Below are positions 31,531-41,827 of a DNA stretch of 64,000 bases, in pieces. The notes beneath the pieces were generated by a model, which was not told the DNA's origin, made no database searches, and was given only the letters and a program-made list of their open reading frames with translations. The translations under genes and the position numbers were made by a program. The stretch comes from Spiroplasma ixodetis (lineage in GTDB: Bacteria; Bacillota_I; Bacilli_A; Mycoplasmatales; VBWQ01), in contig NZ_AP026933.1 of assembly GCF_027923845.1 (NCBI RefSeq), positions 744,001 through 808,000 of the forward strand, read 5' to 3'. The stretch's first letter is position 1, and every line of letters starts with the position of its first letter.

Positions 31531-31567
31531 AAAAACATTTATTATAAATGTTTTTTATTGTTTTTTT
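31531..31567 (+). terminator. Terminator of the pgsA-dehydrogenase unit
   Basis: Stem aaaaacattta / taaatgttttt with a 3-base loop and a T-rich tail. Confidence 0.8.
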
Positions 31568-31591
31568 AAAAGAAAGGTTTATGATGTATCC

Positions 31592-31615
31592 AACTTCTTA
31601 AGATTTTAAGAAGTT
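31592..31615 (+). other. Leader hairpin before the exported-protein pseudogene
   Basis: Arms aacttctta and taagaagtt (9 bp, 6-base loop), 21 bp before the ATG. Not followed by T; function unknown. Confidence 0.45.
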
Positions 31616-31636
31616 ATTAAAAAAGAGGTGTTATTT

Positions 31637-31972
31637 ATGAAAAAATATTTATCAATGTTAACAACAGCAGCATTATCAGCAGCATCAATATTTTCAACTT
31701 CTTCGATATTAAATTCATATGTAAAAAATTCCAATTTAATAAATGTTGATAATTTACATGATGTAATATAACAAATTGATATTGTTGAATACCCTATTTT
31801 TGCTGATAATTGAGAAACTACAACTAAAACTTTTGAAAAAAATGTTATTGTTCTTTTTAGTGATCCTTCAAAATTAAAATATATAGAATTAACTGATATA
31901 AAAAGTCATGTCGATTTTCATATAAATGGAAAAGATTATTTGGAATGGCAACCCTTTTTAGGACTATTTTTT
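31637..31972 (+). pseudogene. Exported protein gene with nonsense codon, cut by IS3
   Basis: ATG behind AAGAGGTG. Residues 1-~26 (MKKYLSMLTTAALSAASIFS) form a Sec signal peptide of the type common in Spiroplasma surface proteins, without a lipobox Cys. TAA at 31769 ends it at 44 residues, but the same frame continues for 66 codons (QIDIVEYPIFADNW, then NVIVLFSDPSKLKYIELTDI) to the IS3 end. A single C-to-T change (CAA to TAA) would explain the stop. The rest of the gene is lost. Family not recognised. Confidence 0.6.
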
Positions 31973-32789
31973 GGTAGACATTTGTTCATGATATTTAACG
32001 GGAGTTAGGTAGTTTAGAGTGCTGTGAATTCTTATGTTGTTATATCAATTTATGTAATCAAATAATTCTAATTTTAATTGGATTAATGATGTAAAATTTT
32101 TATCATTAATAAACTCTGTTTTGAAAGTTTTAAAAGTTGCTTCAGCAACAGCATTGTCATAAGGACATCCTTTTTTGCTTAAAGAACGGGTAATATTGAA
32201 TGCTAATAAAAGTTTATCAATAGTTTTATTATTGAATTCATTACCGCGATCGCTATGAAATATTTGAATATCTTTTAAACAGCGATTTGAGTGCATAAAT
32301 GCTTGATGTACTAATGATGCATCTTTTTTAACTCCAACACTATGTCCAATAATTTCGCGGTTGTACAGGTCTACTAATAGGCAAATATAGTTTCATTTAC
32401 CATTAACTTGAACATAAGTTAAATCACTGACAATAACTTCATTTTTAATTCTATTATTAAAGTCTCTATTAACAAGATTGGTAATTTGACTATCATTGAC
32501 TTTATTATGATGATTTTTGAATGATAATTTAGTGTATTTTGATATTAAATTATGCTTATTCATAATTTTTTTAATTTTTCTGCGTGATAAATAAATTTCT
32601 TGGTTTGCTAGTATGACTTTTAATCTTCTAGTACCATAAACTTCTTTATTTTCTTTAAAAGTACTAATAACAGCTTCATCATAAATATTATTTTGAATTT
32701 TTTCTTTTTCTTTAAATTAAAATAATATGTTGATTTAGAGAGTTTTAAAAAACGACACATTGTGCGAATTTTATATTTAACTTTATTTT
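31973..32789 (-). pseudogene. IS3-family OrfB transposase, frameshifted
   Basis: It begins in the -1 frame of orfA ([24 protein letters not shown]). An A run near 32705 has five instead of the six A of copy C, breaking the frame after NLKK. The rest holds the retroviral-type integrase core: VIVSDLTYVQVNGKW, FHSDRGNEF, and the Glu region CPYDNAVAEATF. Ends HEQMST at the element edge. Confidence 0.75.
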
Positions 32790-32801
32790 TAGTAATAATT
32801 T

Positions 32802-33080
32802 CTATTTTCTGCTTATTATTAGTGCTGCTTGCTTTAAAATATCATTTTCCATTCGTAACTGTTTTAATTCTTTATTTGCTTGAATTAATTGTTTTTCTAA
32901 ATCTGAAAGATTATTTTTAATTTTAAAACTACCTGAATTAGTAAATTGTTTAATTCATTTATAAGTAGCTGCTCTTGTAACATTATATTCTTTAGCAAGA
33001 CAAGACACTGACTTACCACTTTGATATAAAGCTACTATTTGCTTTTTAAATTCGTCGGTATATGAGTTAATATTGGTCAT
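32802..33080 (-). CDS. IS3-family OrfA (helix-turn-helix protein)
   Basis: 92 aa with TGA as Trp: a helix-turn-helix (FKKQIVALYQSGKSVSCLAKEYNVTRAATYKWIKQF) followed by a leucine-rich coiled coil ([20 protein letters not shown]). It ends AGAAAATAG, and the A run is where -1 frameshifting would give the OrfAB transposase. Downstream orfB of this copy is broken, so at most OrfA is made. Confidence 0.8.
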
Positions 33081-33155
33081 AATTATAGTTCCTTTCTTTT
33101 AACAAATTTGTTCACTTGTCTACGTAATTAGTGTCCAATAAAGTGTAACCCATCC

Positions 33156-34342
33156 ATTTATTACTAGAAAATACTGAAGATTTAACAACAGTTTTTAAAC
33201 CTGGCGGTTTATATAAAGAATTAACAAAAAGATTAGTTGAAAAAATGTTGAATTCTGAAATGCAAAATTATTTAGGATATGAAAAAAATCAACATAGTAC
33301 TACTGAAAATGCTCGTAATGGTACAAGTTCAAAAAAATTAATAACTCAACAAGGTAAAATTGAAATTGATGTACCAAGAGATCACAATAGTAATTTTACT
33401 CCTGTAATAGTTCCTAAAAGGCAAAGAAGATTTGATGGTTTTGATCAACAAGTTCTTTCCTTGTATGCAAAAGGAATGACATTATCTGACATTAGAATGC
33501 AGTTGCAAGAGTTATATCATGGTGCTGATATTAGTGAAAGTGTTATTAGTCAAATTACTGATGATGTTATTGATGATGTTAAAGCATGACAAAATCGACC
33601 ATTAGAAAGTATTTATCCTATTGTTTATTTTGATTGTATAGTAGTTAAAGTACGACAAGATAAACGGATTATTAACAAATCAGTTTATATAGCATTAGGA
33701 GTTGATTTAGAAGGCAAAAAAGATGTTTTAGGATTATGAATTAGTGAAAATGAAGGTTCTAAGTTTTGATTATCTAATTTCACAGAAATGAAAAATCGTG
33801 GCTTAAATGATATTCTTATTGCTTGTAGTGATAATTTAACAGGCATGTCAGAAGCAATACAATCAGTTTATCCTAAAACAGAACATCAATTATGCATTGT
33901 TCATCAAATTAGAAATAGTTTAAAATATGTTTCATACAAACATCGAAAAGGTCTAGTTGCAGATTTAAAACCAATTTATAGTGCATGTAGTGAAGAACAA
34001 GCAATGCAAGCTTTAGAATCGTTTGAAAGTAAATGAAATAAACAATATCCTCAAATTACTAAATCTTGATATAAAAATTGAGATAATTTAATGGTTTTTA
34101 TTAGTTATCCAGTAGAAATCAAAAGAGTGATTTATACTACAAATGCTATTGAATCTGTTAATAGTCAATTACGAAAAATCATCAGAAATAAAAAATTTTT
34201 TCCTAATGATATGGCAGTTTTCAAAATATTTTACTTGGGAATTGAAAATATAACAAAAAAATGAACATTGCCTATTCAAAATTGAAATACAGCAATTGCT
34301 CATTTTATGATAAAATTTGAAGACAGAATTAATCTAAATTAG
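33156..34342 (+). pseudogene. IS256-family transposase without its start
   Basis: The frame is open from LLLENTEDL to the native TAG at 34342, with all three catalytic blocks. Changes against the intact copies: Val to Phe in NKKFFPND and Ala to Gly in FYLGIEN. The first 27 codons and promoter are gone; the ATG at 33245 (residue 57 equivalent) has no ribosome site. Confidence 0.82.
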
Positions 34343-34384
34343 TAACTTTGTAAAACAAAGATACACAGATTATTAAAAAGCCTC
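33156..34384 (+). mobile_element. IS256-family element, copy D (5'-truncated)
   Basis: It starts at codon ~28 of the transposase immediately after the IS3 5' end and keeps its 3' terminal repeat to gcctc at 34384. Confidence 0.88.
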
Positions 34385-34450
34385 TTGCATGAATTTTAAT
34401 TTATAGTTTAAAATATTATTTTTTTAACTTAATTAGAGAAATTATATTAT

Positions 34451-34492
34451 AAAAGTAGTACTTAAGTATTACTTTTATTTATTTTTTTGTTT
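34451..34492. terminator. Hairpin terminator in a gene-free stretch
   Basis: aaaagtagtacttaagtatt/acttttattt: a 26-base palindrome with one mismatch at 34451-34476, followed by tatttatttttttg. No gene ends just upstream on the plus strand except the truncated IS256, so its gene may be lost. Confidence 0.6.
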
Positions 34493-34612
34493 TTTAAAAT
34501 AAAATAATTATAATAAAATAAATAATATTTATATTATAAAATTAATTAAAGCATTAATAATAATTTATAATAATGATTAATCAAAATATATTATATACAG
34601 TATGAGATTCTA

Positions 34613-34640
34613 TTGTAATTTGGTTTAAATTTGTTATTAT
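34613..34640 (+). promoter_or_regulatory. Candidate promoter
   Basis: TTGTAA at 34613-34618, 16 bases, TATTAT at 34635-34640. It precedes two hairpins and a terminator but no frame of note. Confidence 0.4.
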
Positions 34641-34646
34641 TATATT

Positions 34647-34750
34647 TGTCCTAAAACTTTAGGACAAAACATCAGTTTAATTAATTTAAAATTGTAAATT
34701 TGGCTTTATGCCCTTATATGAGTAATTTTCATGTAAGGGTTTTGTATTTT
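34647..34750 (+). ncRNA. Candidate ~100-nt small RNA
   Basis: Between the promoter above and the terminator at 34711-34750. It begins with a hairpin ttgtcctaaa/tttaggacaa (34648-34671) and has no frame over 20 codons. The stretch 34385-35099 carries no other recognised gene besides the fragment at 34998. Confidence 0.35.
34711..34750 (+). terminator. Intrinsic terminator
   Basis: Stem cccttatatga / tcatgtaaggg (10 of 11 paired, one G-U or mismatch) and tail ttttgtatttt. Confidence 0.7.
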
Positions 34751-34997
34751 AATTTATTGATATGAGTCTTTAATTTAGTTTAAAAACTCAATTTAATATC
34801 TATTCCAATTTCATAAATTAATATTCCCACTTACCCTTAAACCAAAATTTATACAGACTAATAATTAAAAACATTTTAAAATTTATATCATTATAATTTA
34901 AAAGTATTAAGTTTAAGGTCAAATTTACTCTTTTATGGTAATTAAGTTTGTTTATAGTAAAAGTATTATTAAAACTTTAGAAAATGAGGTTTATTAA

Positions 34998-35099
34998 ATG
35001 CATAATATTATAAATTGTGGCATTTATTTTCCCAATGTGCCATTAACAAAAACAACTAACGAAACTAGATGTGAAAATATAAATTGTAATTATCAATAT
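34998..35099 (+). pseudogene. Cys-containing protein fragment, cut by an IS3-type element
   Basis: ATG behind GAGGT. 34 codons encode MHNIINCGIYFPNVPLTKTT and then NETRCENINCNYQY, with three Cys in a pattern that could be metal binding. The frame runs into the IS3-type element at 35100 and stops seven codons later. The rest of the gene is not in this window. Unknown family. Confidence 0.4.
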
Positions 35100-36328
35100 T
35101 GAACATCTAGAATAAAGTAGACACAGAATTGTAACCTTTGTGTTAAAAATACTTTAAGGAAGGTGTTCATTTTTTTATGGCTAAATGACTATCAAAAGAA
35201 GAAAAGTTAAAAATAATAAAAATAAGTAAAATTAAAACAATTGATAAAACCGCATTAGAGTATGGTATTGGTCGATCATCAATAAAAGAATGAATTAAAG
35301 CATATAAATTATTAGGTGAAAAAGGTTTAGAATATGGCAATGGAATTCGTGCTAAAAAAACCAAAAGAACAGGTCGACCCAAATCTTTAAATTTTAATGA
35401 AATGACAAAACAAGAATTAATTGAATATATTGAGGCAATGAACGATATAAAAAAGTATTTAGAAAAATCGACAAAAAAGAAGAAATATTTTGTGATTTTC
35501 TCATTGAAGAAAAAATATCAGATTAGTTATTTATGTTGATTATTAAATGTTTCAAAATCAGGATATTATAAGTGAATTAAGAATGGAATGAATGAATTTA
35601 ATAAATGAGATACATTTTTAGCTAATATAATTAAAAATATTTTTATGAATTTCAAGAAATTTATGGTTATAAAATGATAACTTTATGAATTAACAAAATT
35701 TATAATTTAAAATTAAAATTTCATATTGTATATAGATATATGAAAAATATGAGTTTAAAAGCTAAGGTTCGCATAAAAAAATTTGATTATAGAACTAAAT
35801 CAGGAAGTTTAAGATATGATAATTTATTAAAACGTGATTTTTCAACTACTAATTTAAATGAAAAATTAGGTACTGATATAACTTATTTATTAACTAATGG
35901 TAAAACATATTATTTATCAATTGTTAAAGATTTTCATAATAATGAAATATTAGATTATAAAATAAGTGCAAGTTTAGACATGACATTTGTTGTCCAAAAC
36001 ATTATCCAAGCTTGAGTTAATGCTCAAAAACCTACTTCATGAATTTTACAATCAGATCAAGGATTTCACTATACAAATCCTTCTTATAAAATTTTATGTG
36101 ATGAATTAAAAATAAAAATTTCAATGTCTAGAAGAGGTAATTCCTGTGATAATGGTGCTACTGAAAATTTGGAACAATGAAAACAGAATTTCTATATCAA
36201 ATTCCAAGAAAAAATAGAACTATTGAATGAATACAAGACAACTTACCTAAATATATTTACTTTTATAATAATTATCGACCAACTTACCAAATAAAATTCC
36301 TGTGAAATCGGTTATTTTAATAAATAAC
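35100..36328 (+). mobile_element. IS3-family element of a second type (IS1138/IS150-like), copy 1, decayed
   Basis: Left end tgaacatctagaataaag followed by tagacacagaattgtaacc, shared with copy 2 (47563-48905). Its right end is diverged and truncated at IS256 copy E. Family subtype is my reading of the protein, not a search. Confidence 0.75.
35177..36320 (+). pseudogene. IS3-family transposase (second type), several frameshifts
   Basis: It starts MAKWLSKEEKLKIIKISK with a helix-turn-helix (TALEYGIGRSSIKEWIKAY), then KKKYQISYLCWLLNVSKSGYY and the integrase core (GTDITYLLTNGKTYYLSIVKD; LQSDQGFHYTN; RGNSCDNGATE). One T is missing near 35640, and four bases are missing near 36170 compared with copy 2, just before the catalytic Glu region ends. 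Dead. Confidence 0.78.
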
Positions 36329-37703
36329 GGAAATGTTTAGTAATCTGTGTAACTTACAAAAATAACTATGTTTAATTAATTCTAGTAAATATAATTAAAT
36401 GACTAGAAAGAGTGAGTTACAGATGGCTAAAAAAGATAACTTTAATAATAATGATCCAATATCAAAAGCAGTAGATTTATTACTAGAAAATACTGAAGAT
36501 TTAACAACAGTTTTTAAACCTGGCGGTTTATATAAAGAATTAACAAAAAGATTAGTTGAAAAAATGTTGAATTCTGAAATGCAAAATTATTTAGGATATG
36601 AAAAAAATCAACATAGTACTACTGAAAATGCTCGTAATGGTACAAGTTCAAAAAAATTAATAACTCAACAAGGTAAAATTGAAATTGATGTACCAAGAGA
36701 TCGCAATAGTAATTTTACTCCTGTAATAGTTCCTAAAAGGCAAAGAAGATTTGATGGTTTTGATCAACAAGTTCTTTCCTTGTATGCAAAAGGAATGACA
36801 TTATCTGACATTAGAATGCAGTTGCAAGAGTTATATCATGGTGCTGATATTAGTGAAAGTGTTATTAGTCAAATTACTGATGATGTTATTGATGATGTTA
36901 AAGCATGACAAAATCGACCATTAGAAAGTATTTATCCTATTGTTTATTTTGATTGTATAGTAGTTAAAGTACGACAAGATAAACGGATTATTAACAAATC
37001 AGTTTATATAGCATTAGGAGTTGATTTAGAAGGCAAAAAAGATGTTTTAGGATTATGAATTAGTGAAAATGAAGGTTCTAAGTTTTGATTATCTAATTTC
37101 ACAGAAATGAAAAATCGTGGCTTAAATGATATTCTTATTGCTTGTAGTGATAATTTAACAGGCATGTCAGAAGCAATACAATCAGTTTATCCTAAAACAG
37201 AACATCAATTATGCATTGTTCATCAAATTAGAAATAGTTTAAAATATGTTTCATACAAACATCGAAAAGGTCTAGTTGCAGATTTAAAACCAATTTATAG
37301 TGCATGTAGTGAAGAACAAGCAATGCAAGCTTTAGAATCGTTTGAAAGTAAATGAAATAAACAATATCCTCAAATTACTAAATCTTGATATAAAAATTGA
37401 GATAATTTAATGGTTTTTATTAGTTATCCAGTAGAAATCAAAAGAGTGATTTATACTACAAATGCTATTGAATCTGTTAATAGTCAATTACGAAAAATCA
37501 TCAGAAATAAAAAAGTTTTTCCTAATGATATGGCAGTTTTCAAAATATTTTACTTGGCAATTGAAAATATAACAAAAAAATGAACATTGCCTATTCAAAA
37601 TTGAAATACAGCAATTGCTCATTTTATGATAAAATTTGAAGACAGAATTAATCTAAATTAGTAACTTTGTAAAACAAAGATACACAGATTATTAAAAAGC
37701 CTC
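36329..37703 (+). mobile_element. IS256-family element, copy E (intact, 1375 bp)
   Basis: 5' end ggaaatgtttagtaatctg, 3' end ...attaaaaagcctc, the inverted partner. It separates two different IS3-type remnants. No target duplication. Confidence 0.92.
36399..37661 (+). CDS. IS256-family transposase (intact, reference copy)
   Basis: 420 aa, mutator-type DDE transposase. Regions: N-terminal helical part (MLNSEMQNYLGYEK), basic linker (VPKRQRRFDGFD), catalytic blocks DCIVVKVR (~183), DNLTGMSEAI (~247), HQLCIVHQIRNSLKYVS (~272) and [14 protein letters not shown] (~358). Eight Trp codons are TGA. ATG at 36399 behind weak upstream bases; the MAKK start 24 bases on has AAAGAGTGAG before it and may be used instead. 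Confidence 0.92.
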
Positions 37704-38290
37704 AAAAGTTTATCAATAGTTTTATTATTGAATTCATTACCGCGATCGTTATGAAATATTTGAATATCTTTTAAACAGCGATTTGAGTGCATAAATGCTT
37801 GATGTACTAATGATGCATCTTTTTTAACTCCAACACTATGTCCAATAATTTCGCGGTTGTACAGGTCTACTAATAGGCAAATATAGTTTCATTTACCATT
37901 AACTTGAACATAAGTTAAATCACTGACAATAACTTCATTTTTAATTCTATTATTAAAGTCTCTATTAACAAGATTGGTAATTTGACTATCATTGACTTTA
38001 TTATGATGATTTTTGAATGATAATTTAGTGTATTTTGATATTAAATTATGCTTATTCATAATTTTTTTAATTTTTCTGCGTGATAAATAAATTTCTTGGT
38101 TTGCTAGTATGACTTTTAATCTTCTAGTACCATAAACTTCTTTATTTTCTTTAAAAGCACTAATAACAGCTTCATCATAAATATTATTTTGAATTTTTTC
38201 TTTTTTCTTTAAATTAAAATAATATGTTGATTTAGAGAGTTTTAAAAAACGACACATTGTGCGAATTTTATATTTAACTTTATTTTTAGT
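37704..38290 (-). pseudogene. IS3-family OrfB transposase, C-terminus missing
   Basis: The frame is open (six A in the run that is short in copy A): MCRFLKLSKSTYYFNLKKKE, YGTRRLKVILANQ, VIVSDLTYVQVNGKW, and FHNDRGNEF with Asn for Ser. It ends at the IS256 junction before the catalytic Glu. Truncated, inactive. Confidence 0.78.
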
Positions 38291-38409
38291 AATAATTTCT
38301 ATTTTCTGCCTATTATTAGTGCTGCTTGCTTTAAAATATCATTTTCCATTCGTAACTGTTTTAATTCTTTATTTGCTTGAATTAATTGTTTTTCTAAATC
38401 TGAAAGATT

Positions 38410-38417
38410 ATTTTTAA
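38410..38417. repeat. 8-bp target duplication atttttaa
   Basis: Repeated at 39359-39366. The uninterrupted site is seen in IS3 copy A (near 32915-32925), which proves the exact ends of the IS1595-like element. Confidence 0.93.
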
Positions 38418-39358
38418 GGCTTTTCTCCCTTTATGTACTATTTTTAAATCTTATCACATAAATGCTGAGAAAAGCCTATCTACGAACTTCTCCCCACATT
38501 TTTAAATAAAACATAGCATTACAGTTTCAAAACTAGGTATGTTATTGAATTTATATGCAGCTTCTTTTGCATATAAATGAATATGATGTTTTGCAACTTT
38601 GATATGTGTTTTAAATGTTCTTCGTATATGTTTTCATACTGACTCAATTTGGTTGGTATTTACACCAGTTTTTGAAACATAGCCATCTTGATGGTTAACT
38701 GTTTCATGCTTAGTGAAAACCGATTTCAAATCGCGATATCCTTTTCAAAAATCAGTATGTACAACACACTTTGAAGAAATGTGGTTTATTGCAAACTGCA
38801 AAAGATTTTTACTGTTTGCGTTTTTCAATACTTTCACAATCAGATTGTTGGTTGTTTTTTGATAAATGCCAACAATCAAGGTTTTATTCAACAAGGATCT
38901 TCCTTGTTTTTTAAACCCCATATGTGAAAGATACATTTCATCCATTTGCACTATGCCTTCAACAATGAATTGAGGTTTTTGTTTAGCAATGGCACTTCGG
39001 ATTTTATGACCCATTCTTCAAGCTGTTTTCAAGGTCACTCCCAATTCTTTTGCAACATCAGTTGATGGAATTCCATGTTTGGTGTTTATTCATCTAAAAA
39101 TGAGATAAAACCAAGATATTAAAGGTGTTTGTGACTTTGAAAATATAGTGCCCGTGAGAATACTGAATGTTTGATAACATTTCAAACATCTCATTCTTCT
39201 TAAATTAGAAGTATTCAAATTAAAACTAGAACACCTACTACATTTGATTTGTTTCAAACTTGCTATATATGCAAGACATTGTTTTTCAGTTTGAAAAGTA
39301 TTATTGAACTCATTCAATTTCATTGTTTCCTCCACAAGTACATGTGGGGAGAAGTTCG
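38418..39358 (-). mobile_element. IS1595-like element, copy 8 (second subtype, intact)
   Basis: 941 bp from ggcttttctccc to the gaagttcg end. With copy A of IS3 as an empty site, this copy shows that the palindromic ~60-bp segment belongs to the element. Confidence 0.93.
38502..39323 (-). CDS. IS1595-family transposase, second subtype (intact)
   Basis: 273 aa, nearly the same as copy 5 (His to Tyr in CLKCYQTF; Gln for Glu in GIYQKTTNN). ATG at 39323. Zinc ribbon and DDE blocks complete. Confidence 0.9.
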
Positions 39359-39601
39359 ATTTTTAATTTTAAAACTACCTGAATTAGTAAATTGTTTAAT
39401 TCATTTATAAGTAGCTGCTCTTGTAACATTATATTCTTTAGCAAGACAAGACACTGACTTACCACTTTGATATAAAGCTACTATTTGCTTTTTAAATTCG
39501 TCGGTATATGAGTTAATATTGGTCATAATTATAGTTCCTTTCTTTTAACAAATTTGTTCACTTATCTACGTAATTAGTGTCCAATAAAGTGTAACCCATC
39601 C

Positions 39602-39893
39602 AGTACTATGTTGATTTTTTTCATATCCTAAATAATTTTGCATTTCAGAATTCAACATTTTTTCAACTAATCTTTTTGTTAATTCTTTATATAAACCGCC
39701 AGGTTTAAAAACTGTTGTTAAATCTTCAGTATTTTCTAGTAATAAATCTACTGCTTTTGATATTGGATCATTATTATTAAAGTTATCTTTTTTAGCCATC
39801 TGTAACTCACTCTTTCTAGTCATTTAATTATATTTACTAGAATTAATTAAACATAGTTATTTTTGTAAGTTACACAGATTACTAAACATTTCC
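39602..39893 (-). mobile_element. IS256-family fragment F (5' end)
   Basis: The first 74 codons of the transposase plus the 5' terminal repeat. It is cut by the IS3 5' end; the fused frame reads NQHSTGWVTLYW into the IS3. Confidence 0.85.
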
Positions 39894-39979
39894 AATAAAT
39901 TTATTTTTTCTTCTTCAATTTTATCTAATTCTTGATTCCATTTTTTAATTTTTAAAATGTGTGCTTGTATCTTTTTCAT
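39894..39979 (-). pseudogene. N-terminal gene fragment (coiled coil)
   Basis: ATG at 39979 behind AAGGGGAG gives 28 codons, MKKIQAHILKIKKWNQELDK and then IEEEKINLL, before IS256 fragment F. Charged heptads suggest a coiled coil. Unknown gene, probably the original occupant of this stretch. Confidence 0.4.
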
Positions 39980-40023
39980 ATTCAACTCCCCTTATAATCT
40001 AAAACCTTTATAAAGTTAATTAT

Positions 40024-40597
40024 GCTGAATTATACTTGTAAGTGCAAGTAAATAAAATTGCAAAAAATTCTCATATAAAAATTTCATAATGCTAAATTTA
40101 GTTTAGAAAAAGTAAGGAGTTTTTATATGAGTTATAAACATATTGGGATAGATGAAAGAATTTATATTGAGAATCAATTGAAATTTAAAGTTAAAATTAG
40201 TGAAATAGCTAAAAATCTTAATCGAAGTATTAGTACTATTATTCGAGAAGTTAATAGAAATAAAGATAATGATCATTATTTTTCATTAATTGCACAAAAT
40301 AAAGCTGTAAATAGAAAAAAATCACATATTATTTTTCATAAGTTTAAATATAAAGATTTAGTCAAATATATACAACAAAAACTATTATTGGGCTGATCAC
40401 CTGAACAAATTTATGGCAGAATTAAAAATTTTCATAAACAATGAGCTATCAGCTTTAAAACAATTTACAATTGAATTTATTCTGGATTATTTGATAAAGT
40501 TACTAGTAAAAATTTAAGAAGAAAAGATAAAAAACGAAGATCTCAAGAAAATCGTGGTAAATTTAATGGTAAATCAATTAAAGAACGAGATAATAAT
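40024..40597 (+). mobile_element. IS30-family element, copy C (3'-truncated)
   Basis: Left end gctgaattatacttgtaagtgc at 40024. It is cut near codon 157 (KERDNN) where IS256 sequence begins. Confidence 0.88.
40127..40597 (+). pseudogene. IS30-family transposase, N-terminal part only
   Basis: Helix-turn-helix and linker region as in the intact copy (Gly to Asp in RRKDKKRRS), lacking the whole DDE domain. It could still bind DNA but not transpose. Confidence 0.82.
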
Positions 40598-41081
40598 ATA
40601 CACAGATTATTAAAAAGCCTCGGCAAAGAAGATTTGATGGTTTTGATCAAAACCATCAAATCTTCTTTGCCTTTTAGGAACTATTACAGGAGTAAAATTA
40701 CTATTGCGATCTCTTGGTACATCAATTTCAATTTTACCTTGTTGAGTTATTAATTTTTTTGAACTTGTACCATTACGAGCATTTTCAGTAGTACTATGTT
40801 GATTTTTTTCATATCCTAAATAATTTTGCATTTCAGAATTCAACATTTTTTCAACTAATCTTTTTGTTAATTCTTTATATAAACCGCCAGGTTTAAAAAC
40901 TGTTGTTAAATCTTCAGTATTTTCTAGTAATAAATCTACTGCTTTTGATATTGGATCATTATTATTAAAGTTATCTTTTTTAGCCATCTGTAACTCACTC
41001 TTTCTAGTCATTTAATTATATTTACTAGAATTAATTAAACATAGTTATTTTTGTAAGTTACACAGATTACTAAACATTTCC
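40598..41081 (-). mobile_element. IS256-family fragment G, rearranged
   Basis: Holds the 5' end and first ~120 codons, then a perfect palindrome (40622-40671), then a displaced piece of the 3' terminal repeat (40598-40621). The middle and end of the transposase are missing. Confidence 0.85.
40622..40671. repeat. Perfect 50-bp palindrome (fold-back)
   Basis: ggcaaagaagatttgatggt... is mirrored exactly around gatc at 40645-40648; each arm is 23 bp. The arm is normal IS256 transposase sequence (RRFDGFD), duplicated in inverted order. Confidence 0.92.
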
Positions 41082-41827
41082 ATTTGTAAACTAGTATTTA
41101 GTTTTCTTTCACAATTTTTTCATAATCTTCTGCATTTTTCTAATCATGCAAAGCTTCGTTCTACAACTCATCTTTTTGGTAGTACTACAAAAGAATGTAA
41201 TTCATTACGTTTTACAACTTCAACATTTGCATTTATGATTGTTTTGATTGCAGAAGCAAATTTTTCACCAGTATAGCCAGCATCTACTATTATTTTTTGA
41301 ACTGTAGAAAGATTTTCTTTTTCACTTTTAATCATTATGATAGCACTATTACGATCTGTTTTTTCTGCTGTAGTTATGTAAATTGCATGTGGTAAACCTT
41401 GCGTATCAACTGCAATATGACGTTTTATTCCTGAAATCTTTTTACCAGCATCATAACCTTTATTTTCAGTAGTATCTGTATTTTTAACACTTTGCGAATC
41501 AATTATACAAAAACTAGTTTTTTCTTTTCGATGATTCTTAATACGAATCTTTTTAACTAATTTTTTTAAAATTAATTGCAATACACTAGGTTCTTTATCA
41601 TTGTTTTTACTTCAAATTTGGAAATAATAATATACAGTTTGTCATTTTGGAAAATTTTTTGGTAACATTCTTCATTGACAACCACTTTTTAATACATATA
41701 AAACTGCACAAAACACTTCATATAAATCTAAATTTCTTGGTTTTGTTTTCTTTTTGCTGTTTTCTAAAGTTGATTTTATGTTCTCAAATTGTTCTTTAGT
41801 AACATGACTTGGATAATTTTTATGCAT
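41082..41827 (-). pseudogene. IS5-family transposase, open frame but 3'-truncated
   Basis: This is the only IS5 copy whose A runs are complete, so the frame is continuous from MHKNYPSHVTKEQFENIKS through IIDSQSVK, DAGYTG and the ERSFAWLEKCRRL block. It then runs into IS256 sequence about 14 codons before its natural end. It may be enzymatically near complete but has lost one element end. Confidence 0.8.

Larger units (their letters stand above)
31973..33155 (-). mobile_element. IS3-family element, copy A
   Basis: 5' end ggatgggttacactttattg (inward from 33155), 3' end at ggtagacatttgttcatg near 31973. Two-ORF plan with orfA and orfB overlapping. It joins the exported-protein fragment on the left and a 5'-truncated IS256 on the right, so flanks are rearranged. 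The left boundary is approximate. Confidence 0.8.
38299..39526 (-). pseudogene. IS3-family OrfA interrupted by an IS1595-like element
   Basis: Codons 1-53 are at 39367-39526 (MTNINSYTDEFKKQIV...) and the coiled-coil end at 38299-38417. The insertion falls in the linker after the helix-turn-helix. Confidence 0.8.
37704..39601 (-). mobile_element. IS3-family element, copy C, 3'-truncated and split by an IS1595-like element
   Basis: 5' end at 39601 as in copy A. The 3' third is removed where IS256 copy E begins. IS1595-like copy 8 (38418-39358) is inserted in orfA with a perfect 8-bp duplication. Confidence 0.85.
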
